DNA of 11,449 nucleotides from an uncultured Bacillota bacterium (GTDB taxonomy: Bacteria; Bacillota; JAAYKD01). The DNA lies in contig CALCNS010000280.1 in the NCBI GenBank assembly GCA_937897315.1, positions 1 through 11,449 on the forward strand, read 5' to 3'. A program made the translations under genes and the position numbers. How positions within the stretch are numbered: the stretch's first letter is position 1; each line of letters starts with the position of its first letter. This document shows positions 1 to 5,505 of the stretch, one piece after another. Below the pieces are notes generated by a model. That model had not been told where the DNA came from. It saw only the letters and a list, made by a program, of their open reading frames with translations, and searched no databases.

Positions 1-1236
1 GCAACTTTCGTTTTGGAAGGTGCTTTTTTGAATGTTATGAGTAGGCGAATACTTCCAATTGGATTTCTCGTCAAAATTCGGCATCATGTTATCGTCAACT
101 ACCTCCAGCATGGTTTCCTGTGAAGGAACATGCCGTAGAGCAACGTACTTATAAGGGCGCTCTTCGGTAATCTCTGGATTATAACCTACTCGGAAGATAA
201 TTTTCCCTTCCGAAGAACTGCCCAACCCGGAACCATCTGGTTTCTCGTCCAAATGGCATTCAAAACAATTGTTGTTTGCTTGCGCATGACATACCTGACA
301 GGACAGAGAATCGCCATGTACTTTATGCATGGTATCTTTCGCTGTTGCAGGATTTTGCTCTTCATGACAATCTAAACAAGATGGTAACTCTTCGTCCCAC
401 ATATTGTACGATTCTGTTCCATCGCCATGAAAGTTCGAAGTCGGATGGCAATCCATACAAGTCATACCTTTACTAAAGTGCACATCGCCACTGAATCCAA
501 CTGTTCCCATGTACTCTCCACCATTACGGGCATTGTGACAGGCATAGCAGTTTTCTTCCATGGAGGGTGTGGCTAGGAAATCATGTTGTGAGACTAACCC
601 ATTGGAATAGTTTTTATCACGACTAACATGACAATCCCCACAAGTAGCATGACATTTGTAGCAATCGTTATCGAAGACTTCTTCATGATGCGGACTATCA
701 GATAGTAGTGTAAAATCGGTAAACTCTAGTAGTCCATTGGCAATCCCGCCCAATGTGTAATGAATGGAGGTGCCAAATGTGGTAGTCACATCACTATGAC
801 AATTACCACAGGATACCTCGAAATTACTGGATGGGTATGGGTCCATATCGGCGTGAGCGAGCGCTTTATCTGCTGTATTCTCTCCCCCATGACAAGAAAT
901 ACATCCCAGTTTACCATGAGTGGTCTCCAGAAATGCCTCGGAAACGAGAAACATTTGCACAGCTTCCAGCTGTGGTCCGGGAGCACCTCAGCCGCCTGTA
1001 TTGACGGCCACTGGTTTGTCTTTGCCCCAATTGGATGCAGCGATAACACTTTCATTCGTATGACACGCGACGCAACTAGAACTATCTACGATTTTATAAG
1101 GGAATGGTTCTTCCAGGACCAAACTTCCTGCGGTCGGATTGACGCCCAATTGACTGAAGCCCACGACAGTCACTCCAACCAAGAGAACGGCTAACAAGCC
1201 TAAGAGCCATTTTTTTAAGGCTATGGGCTGATTCAT
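1..1236 (-). CDS. Multihaem c-type cytochrome with a predicted selenocysteine at an in-frame UGA (C-terminus beyond window)
   Basis: Secreted or membrane-anchored electron-transfer protein; 412 codons are visible and the frame is still open at position 1. The N-terminus (residues 8-28: two lysines, then a hydrophobic stretch) is a signal peptide or anchor. Ten CxxCH haem motifs start at residues 55, 112, 143, 192, 199, 230, 260, 287, 313 and 324; residue 412 is a Cys that may begin an eleventh. Codon 83 is UGA (990-988). Translation in the same frame continues without another stop for 329 codons and carries nine haem motifs, so the UGA is most likely read as selenocysteine (context GG-U-GAPGP), helped by the hairpin just downstream. 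The start is the ATG at 1236, eight bases after GGAGG; the GTG at 1245 overlaps that ribosome binding site. The gene lies 36 bases after the rhodanese lipoprotein gene, so they form an operon. It matches no named cytochrome I can place. The alternative is a pseudogene with a nonsense mutation, which I consider less likely. Confidence 0.85.
958..974 (-). promoter_or_regulatory. SECIS-like hairpin downstream of the UGA codon
   Basis: In the mRNA sense, bases +14 to +30 after the UGA read CACAGCT-GGA-AGCTGTG, a perfect 7-bp stem with a GGA tip (or 6 bp with a UGGAA loop). Bacterial SECIS elements are stem-loops inside the coding region with a GG pair in the apical loop roughly 16-37 bases after the UGA, where SelB binds. 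In E. coli fdhF the loop GGU is at about +19 to +21; here the GGA is at +21 to +23. I do not see the bulged U of the E. coli element, but SECIS structure varies among bacteria. Confidence 0.75.
988..990 (-). other. In-frame UGA, predicted selenocysteine codon (Sec83)
   Basis: This is the only stop codon in the cytochrome frame between its ATG and the window edge. It falls between haem motifs 1 and 2 in a glycine-rich segment. The first ATG after it (Met95) has no signal peptide behind it, so a separately initiated downstream product could not be exported for haem attachment. That favours read-through as selenocysteine. No SelA/B/C/D genes are in the window to confirm the machinery. Confidence 0.75.
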
Positions 1237-1272
1237 CGACGTCACCTCCCATTATAATGTTTGACACGTGAC

Positions 1273-2187
1273 CTATTTAGGTACAACTACGCCCAACTCC
1301 GCACCGGTCCAACCAGTCATACCCCGATTTAAACTGATTGCATTAATGCCCATCAGTCTCAAAGGAGCAATGGTAATGCCTGCAGTTTGTCCCGTGTAGC
1401 AAGTTACATAAACCGGTTTATTGGAAGGTAGTTGATCCAAGTTCTTGCCCACTTCTTTGAAAGCAATGTTTTTGGCGGTTGCAATCGCGCCTTTGGCAAA
1501 ATCTTCGGCAGAACGGATATCTAGCACCATAATCGCATCGGGATTTTCTTTGACTAACGCATCTAAGTCAGCCGGAGCGATGATGTAATTCTTATCGGTG
1601 AAGTATGAAACAACAGCATCCCAAAGAATTTGTTTTTTGGCATCTAGTTCCGGTTTTTTAGGTTCGGGTAATTTGTTTTCAGTGGTTTGCAAGGTGGCTT
1701 CCCCTAAATTCAATGGAGCCCAACCAAAGTTCATACCTCCACGGAAAGAAACTGCATTATAACCAAGCATGTTCGCTAAAGCAGTGACTTGAGCAGAAGT
1801 CTGCCCGGAATAACATTGGAAAACAATTTGTTTGTTTGTCGGCAATACCCCTAATTTTTCACCGGTTTTTGCATAGGGAATGTTGACTGCATTGGTGATG
1901 TGACCTTTAGCATAATCTTCAGCAGAACGCATATCTACCCAGAAAACAGCATCGGGGTTCTCGGAGTTCAACTTCAATGCCGCATCTGCCGCCATAATGT
2001 AGTTATTATCCGGAATCGTAGTCAAGAAGCCTTTTACTGCTTCGGCAATGACTTCGGCGGGAACCAAAGCGGGAGCTGGGGCTGGGGTCGGGGTAGGTGC
2101 TGGGGCTGGAGTTTGATTACAAGCAGCTAAGAAAGAGAACATCATAACAAATACTAAAAGCAAGCTAACAATTTTAGATTTACGCAT
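1273..2187 (-). CDS. Lipoprotein with two tandem rhodanese domains
   Basis: Predicted surface-anchored sulfurtransferase, 304 residues. The signal peptide ends in the lipobox LAAC (Cys23, the lipidated residue), followed by a Pro/Ala/Thr linker (about 26-43). Rhodanese domain 1 (about 47-162) has the D-x-R-S-A-E-D-Y-x-K-G-H segment and active loop CYSGQT with Cys125. Domain 2 (about 186-300) repeats this arrangement with DIRSAEDFAKG and loop CYTGQT, Cys263. The near-identical loops suggest internal duplication, and both domains keep the cysteine that would carry a persulfide. The ATG start is preceded by AGGAGG at eight bases. It is the promoter-proximal gene, followed by the selenocysteine-type multihaem cytochrome, so it probably handles sulfane sulfur or a related chalcogen species for that cytochrome. 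The substrate is unknown. From memory, rhodanese-like lipoproteins also sit beside multihaem cytochromes in the Geobacter ext clusters. Confidence 0.9.
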   Translation of the reverse strand: MRKSKIVSLLLVFVMMFSFLAACNQTPAPAPTPTPAPAPALVPAEVIAEAVKGFLTTIPDNNYIMAADAALKLNSENPDAVFWVDMRSAEDYAKGHITNAVNIPYAKTGEKLGVLPTNKQIVFQCYSGQTSAQVTALANMLGYNAVSFRGGMNFGWAPLNLGEATLQTTENKLPEPKKPELDAKKQILWDAVVSYFTDKNYIIAPADLDALVKENPDAIMVLDIRSAEDFAKGAIATAKNIAFKEVGKNLDQLPSNKPVYVTCYTGQTAGITIAPLRLMGINAISLNRGMTGWTGAELGVVVPK

Positions 2188-2221
2188 TCTTTCATCCTCC
2201 TAAATTTTTGAATCCATCCAT

Positions 2222-2257
2222 AACAACCCTTGTTGTTTTGTATTCTCTTTGAAGAGA
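2222..2257. repeat. Two short inverted repeats in the rhodanese leader
   Basis: AACAAC-CCTT-GTTGTT (2222-2237) and TCTCTT-TG-AAGAGA (2244-2257) are both perfect 6-bp inverted repeats. They lie in the untranslated leader between the operon promoter and the ribosome binding site. They could be operators or small mRNA hairpins; neither has a T-tract that would make it a terminator. Confidence 0.35.
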
Positions 2258-2295
2258 CCCCCTTCCTTCGAGAATTCTGTAACAAATCTGTCATT

Positions 2296-2324
2296 ATTCT
2301 AACTTAGTTTTTGACATACGTCAA
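2296..2324 (-). promoter_or_regulatory. Promoter of the rhodanese-cytochrome operon
   Basis: On the minus strand, -35 TTGACG (2324-2319), a 17-base spacer and -10 TAGAAT (2301-2296) form a good sigma-A promoter, one mismatch from consensus in each box. Transcription would start near 2289, leaving a leader of about 100 bases before the rhodanese ATG. Confidence 0.65.
2311..2324. promoter_or_regulatory. Crp/Fnr-type palindrome TTGAC-N4-GTCAA
   Basis: TTGACATACGTCAA is a perfect 5-4-5 inverted repeat, the geometry of Crp/Fnr-family operators (compare Fnr TTGAT-N4-ATCAA). It overlaps the -35 box of the rhodanese-cytochrome promoter. A site on the -35 box can serve repression or class II-like activation. 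No regulator gene is visible in the window. Confidence 0.5.
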
Positions 2325-2387
2325 GTATTCGAATTAAAATTAAGTGATAATTATAACGAAGAGCATAAATAAATGGGATTTTTTTCA

Positions 2388-2416
2388 TATACAACTTTTT
2401 CATATTATGATATGAT
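2388..2416 (+). promoter_or_regulatory. Possible promoter of the HAD phosphatase-diguanylate cyclase pair
   Basis: TATACA (2388-2393), a 17-base spacer and TATGAT (2411-2416) lie about 35 bases before the phosphatase start in an A+T-rich stretch. The -10 is good, the -35 matches consensus at four of six positions. The surrounding A+T richness makes chance matches likely. Confidence 0.35.
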
Positions 2417-2450
2417 GTATTTCAATAACGACTAGTAAGGTGGTATTGTG

Positions 2451-3101
2451 ATGAAACTTCTGGTGATTTTTGATTTAGATGGCACATTATGGGATTCGAG
2501 AAGCCAAATTGTTCCCATTTGGAATCGCGTTTTTTCTCGATATCCAGAAATAAAGATTCGCATTACGGAGCAAGATTGTTTGGGTTATATGGGACGAACC
2601 ATATGGGATATCGCAGAAGAGATTTTGCCCCATCATACAGAAGAACAACGACGCATCATTATGAAAGAATGCAGCATAGAAGAAACCGAATATTTACGGA
2701 TACACGGAGCCGTTTTATATCCACATCTACTCGAAACGCTCAAGGAACTTCAACATGTGGGGTATGATTTGCATATTGTTAGTAATTGTCAAGATGGTTA
2801 CATCGAAGCTTTTATGGAAGCCCATGATATGAACGAATACTTTACAGATTACGAGTGCCCAGGCAGAACCGGACTGAGCAAAGCGAAGAACATTCAACTG
2901 ATTCTCGAAAGAAATCCGTGGAGTAAAGCGGTTTACATTGGCGATACTCTGGGTGATTATAACGCCGCGACGGAAGCAGGACTTCCCTTTATTCATGCAA
3001 AGTATGGATTTGGAAGTGTTCCAGATGCGAAATTTAAACTGAACTCGCTTTTGGAGTTGCCACTGCTGTTGTCGACTCTCTTTGCTAATAGTGGCAAATA
3101 G
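2451..3101 (+). CDS. HAD-superfamily phosphatase (phosphoglycolate phosphatase-like)
   Basis: Cytosolic hydrolase of small phosphorylated metabolites, 216 residues, the normal size for the Gph/PGMB-like branch. All HAD motifs are present: motif I FDLDGTLWDS with nucleophile Asp8 and acid/base Asp10, an alpha-helical cap of type C1 after it, motif II VSNC (about 111-114), motif III lysine in the GLSKAKN segment, and motif IV GDTLGD near 166-171. The ATG at 2451 lies seven bases after AAGGTGG; a GTG one codon upstream would be only four bases away and is less likely. The stop codon runs into the ribosome binding site of the diguanylate cyclase gene, so the two are co-transcribed. The substrate cannot be told from sequence. 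Confidence 0.85.
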   Translation: MKLLVIFDLDGTLWDSRSQIVPIWNRVFSRYPEIKIRITEQDCLGYMGRTIWDIAEEILPHHTEEQRRIIMKECSIEETEYLRIHGAVLYPHLLETLKELQHVGYDLHIVSNCQDGYIEAFMEAHDMNEYFTDYECPGRTGLSKAKNIQLILERNPWSKAVYIGDTLGDYNAATEAGLPFIHAKYGFGSVPDAKFKLNSLLELPLLLSTLFANSGK

Positions 3102-3112
3102 GGGGGAATGAA

Positions 3113-4594
3113 ATGACTTTTCTCAAAAGTAGCACAAAACATTACAGGATACAAATCAATCTAGTGATTAGTTTTATCATCCTACTTGGCTTCTTAACGG
3201 TTGGTTTTAGTACCTATGCCATATACTCAAAGCTAATCAAAGAAGACATTGTCAATATTAGCAAATTGACAGCCAGTAATATCTATGGAGAAATTGGGAA
3301 TGAGTTAACCAAGCCCATTTTCGTATCCCTTACCATGGCTAACGATAGTTTTGTTAAGAAATGGATTTTGGATGAGCAAGCAAACCCGAATACCAAAGAA
3401 CATCGGCTTGAACTTCAGCAGTACTTGCTTGGAATCAAGAGCAAATACTTATACGATTCGGTTTTTCTCATTTCCGATCCATCCAAAATCTATTACCATT
3501 ATGAAGGGATTAATAAAATCATCAGCCCAACCGATTCGCATGATGTTTGGTACTACAATTTCGTCAATAGTCAGATGATTTATGATTTAGATGTGGATAC
3601 CGATCAAGCCAATCAAAATCGCCTATCTGTCTTTATTAATTGTAGAATCGTGGACGAAGATAAGAGTTTACTCGGTGTCACCGGAGTGGGACTTGAAATT
3701 CAGCATGTGCAAGAGCTGTTATCGGGGTTCGAAAACAATTATAAACTAGAAGCTATTTTGTTTAGTAGAGATGGTAGCATTCAAATAGATTCTGCTGGCT
3801 CTCACATGGGAGCCGGGAATCTATTTACTGATCCCATCCTTCAAAACAAACAAGAAGCTATTTTGGCAAACCGAACCGGTTATGAAATCATTGAGTTTAA
3901 AGACCAACCGTACGATGGATACTACATTACAAAATACATTGAAGATTTAGACTGGTATCTTCTTGTTAAGAAAGACACCTCCGATTTGGCCGCTACTTTG
4001 AACGCTCAGATCTATCGCTTCACTTTTATCTATATCTTTGTTACCGCTTTCGTTCTTCTTTTTGCCAACCGAATTATTACAAAGCATCGATTGGAAATGC
4101 TATCTTTAACCAAAACCGATACTCCCACTGGGTTAATGAATCGAAGAGGGTTTAACGAAAAAATCCAAGACTTTGTGACTCATAAAAAAACAGCTGAAGC
4201 CACTCATATTTTTATTTTTGACATTGATAATTTCAAACATGTGAACGATCGCTATGGACATATGGTGGGTGACAATGTATTAAACATGGTTGGTCAGCTT
4301 GCTTCCTCCTTTGTTGGCACCCAAGGAAATATCAGCCGTTGGGGTGGCGACGAATTTGCCGGTAGCTTAAATGGAACTTCAGAAGAGCTGATACCTAAAC
4401 TGGATTCTTTTCTCAACCAAATAAGGAACCATCCGGAGTTGTCCTCCTATGGTATCACCATTAGCTTAGGCATCACGAAGATTCATATGGTGGATTCTGC
4501 CGAATCGGTAGTTCATAGGGCGGATCAGGCCTTGTATAAAGCAAAAGATCTAGGAAAGAACTGTTATTACGTCATGGAAATTCAACAGAAGTAG
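3113..4594 (+). CDS. Membrane-bound diguanylate cyclase (GGDEF) with extracytoplasmic sensor
   Basis: Predicted to make cyclic di-GMP from two GTP in response to an outside signal; 493 residues. A transmembrane helix (about 16-38) is followed by an extracytoplasmic region of about 260 residues resembling a Cache-type sensor, a second helix (about 303-320), then a C-terminal GGDEF domain. The metal/nucleotide segment FDIDNFKHVNDRYGH and the catalytic loop RWGGDEF (GGDEF at 411-415) are intact. There is no RxxD at the usual spacing before GGDEF, so the product-inhibition I-site appears absent. No HAMP domain is evident. The start is set by a run of six G ending just after the phosphatase stop, eleven bases before the ATG. 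The gene converges on the ygbA-like gene with only eight bases between stops; I see no clear terminator there. Confidence 0.9.
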   Translation: MTFLKSSTKHYRIQINLVISFIILLGFLTVGFSTYAIYSKLIKEDIVNISKLTASNIYGEIGNELTKPIFVSLTMANDSFVKKWILDEQANPNTKEHRLELQQYLLGIKSKYLYDSVFLISDPSKIYYHYEGINKIISPTDSHDVWYYNFVNSQMIYDLDVDTDQANQNRLSVFINCRIVDEDKSLLGVTGVGLEIQHVQELLSGFENNYKLEAILFSRDGSIQIDSAGSHMGAGNLFTDPILQNKQEAILANRTGYEIIEFKDQPYDGYYITKYIEDLDWYLLVKKDTSDLAATLNAQIYRFTFIYIFVTAFVLLFANRIITKHRLEMLSLTKTDTPTGLMNRRGFNEKIQDFVTHKKTAEATHIFIFDIDNFKHVNDRYGHMVGDNVLNMVGQLASSFVGTQGNISRWGGDEFAGSLNGTSEELIPKLDSFLNQIRNHPELSSYGITISLGITKIHMVDSAESVVHRADQALYKAKDLGKNCYYVMEIQQK

Positions 4595-4602
4595 TTCATC
4601 TC

Positions 4603-4938
4603 TTATTTACTATTCAGTTTTGTTAAAACGAAATATCTCAACGTTAAAATGGGATGATGCCATAACATACGGGGACCCGCATATCGCATAACTTTGCGTA
4701 TTTGCTCGCGTCGATTTGGATCATAACATTGAACTTTGCATAACGAACAAAAACTCTTTGTCTCCATGAGAGGGCACGCATCGATTCTTTGCCAAGCGTA
4801 TTCTTTAAGCGTTTGACATGAATCGCAGAGGCGCTGACCCTCTTTTTTTATATGCCTTTTTCCTGTACAGTACATTCTAATCATAAGTTCCAATACCGCT
4901 TTTTCATTATCTTTTTTCTGCTCTATCATGTCTGGCAT
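4603..4938 (-). CDS. ygbA: YgbA family protein (nitrous oxide-stimulated promoter family)
   Basis: Small cytosolic Cys-rich protein of 111 residues, about the usual family size. Recognised from the order of conserved elements: an early MIRMYC (Cys24), CDSC (38-41), the segment Y-A-x-Q-R-I-D-x-C-P (Cys55), CSLCKVQC (Cys64/67/71), R-E-x-I-R-x-V-M-R-Y-x-G-P-R-M-L, and a C-terminal H-P-I-x-x-L-R. In enterobacteria ygbA is in the NsrR regulon and has been linked to recovery from nitrosative stress; the biochemical role is not settled. The paired cysteines suggest metal or Fe-S binding (inference). Two starts are possible: the ATG at 4938 (AAGG upstream) or the ATG at 4929 (GGAAG nine bases before). 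It has its own promoter and is monocistronic in view. Confidence 0.85.
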   Translation of the reverse strand: MPDMIEQKKDNEKAVLELMIRMYCTGKRHIKKEGQRLCDSCQTLKEYAWQRIDACPLMETKSFCSLCKVQCYDPNRREQIRKVMRYAGPRMLWHHPILTLRYFVLTKLNSK

Positions 4939-4966
4939 CTTCCGCCTTCTTTCGCCGTAGGGCTCA

Positions 4967-4981
4967 TTGTATTTCTCACAA
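4967..4981. promoter_or_regulatory. Imperfect palindrome over the ygbA transcription start
   Basis: On the minus strand TTGTGAGAAATACAA has matching TTGT...ACAA ends. It sits directly downstream of the -10 box, where a repressor would block initiation. Given that ygbA genes elsewhere answer to nitric oxide, an NO- or redox-responsive regulator is a reasonable guess, but only the outer four bases on each side are symmetrical. Confidence 0.3.
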
Positions 4982-4983
4982 AA

Positions 4984-5012
4984 ATCATACCATTGAAGCT
5001 TGAGATTTGCAA
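4984..5012 (-). promoter_or_regulatory. Promoter of ygbA
   Basis: On the minus strand, TTGCAA (5012-5007), a 17-base spacer and TATGAT (4989-4984) are preceded by TGG, giving an extended -10 (TGnTATGAT). It lies about 46 bases before the start codon, with a predicted transcription start near 4977. Confidence 0.65.
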
Positions 5013-5505
5013 GTTTTCTCCCCTAAGAAGTGTTTGTTTTTAAACGCTACTGAGTATTTTTTTGTATTTTTATTAATCTTTATGAGTTTTTCGAGCACCT
5101 ATCTACAAGAAAACTCCTATATTACACATCAAAATATAGAACTTTTGCTATACTTTATCGTTTATTACTATATAAAAACTTAGTTTATCTTCTTTTTCTA
5201 TTATACCAGTGGAGAAACTCGATTAATTTTATTATGCAATCCTAAAGAACAGCCAAAAGTGCTTGCTGGGATTCTTACATGGAATGCGAATTTTATAAGC
5301 GAAAAGGGGGTGTGTACTGCAACTACAGGTCCGTCGTTAGAAAAAATCGGTCTTATGATGCATCGTTAGTCCATTTGTTTTTTCGTTCGGCTCCGAGGGG
5401 GCCTGCTCAATTCGCAGTCAGTCCAAACCACACATCTTGATTCTGCACATGGTAAATATTTCTGCCGCGTGATGAATCCGCTCCGTTATCGTTAGGAGGA
5501 TTTTG
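5013..5505. other. Long intergenic region between divergent ygbA and the amidohydrolase operon
   Basis: No convincing gene. The left half (5041-5235) is very A+T-rich and carries an extended -10-like TTTTGCTATACT (5143-5154) that could serve the amidohydrolase operon, with a poor -35. The right half (about 5290-5500) is less A+T-rich and would be a leader RNA of 200 or more bases. It contains a 6-bp hairpin GGCTCC-GAG-GGGGCC (5389-5403, one G-U pair) and three copies of TCGTTAG (5334, 5363, 5489), the last just before the ribosome binding site. I found no match to a riboswitch class I know; T-box and c-di-GMP signatures are absent. Confidence 0.5.

Noticed and set aside
1..951. Separate downstream cytochrome gene starting at Met95 (ATG at 954-952) after the UGA
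   Set aside because: A weak GGAAG lies upstream, but the product would lack a signal peptide, and c-type haem attachment happens outside the membrane.
276..1194. Plus-strand frames of 66 and 144 codons (276-476, 760-1194), and a minus-strand frame at 786-1055
   Set aside because: They lie antisense or out of frame to the multihaem cytochrome; their Cys/His content is a by-product of that gene's codons and no ribosome binding sites support them.
988..1245. A stand-alone 85-residue mono-haem protein starting at GTG 1245
   Set aside because: The GTG overlaps the GGGAGG ribosome binding site, so the ATG at 1236 is the start, and the frame continues after the UGA with nine more haem motifs.
1273..1300. 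Terminator between the rhodanese and cytochrome genes
   Set aside because: No stem-loop with T-tract is present in the 36-base gap; the genes appear co-transcribed.
5279..5440. 53-codon plus-strand frame in the intergenic region
   Set aside because: No good ribosome binding site, irregular composition with no recognisable domain, and likely a chance opening in the leader region.
5389..5505. Tetrahydrofolate riboswitch, suggested by GATGAATCCGCTCC before the amidohydrolase start
   Set aside because: The matching 5' strand (GGAGAGUA-like) is missing at the expected distance of about 90 bases, so the resemblance is probably chance.
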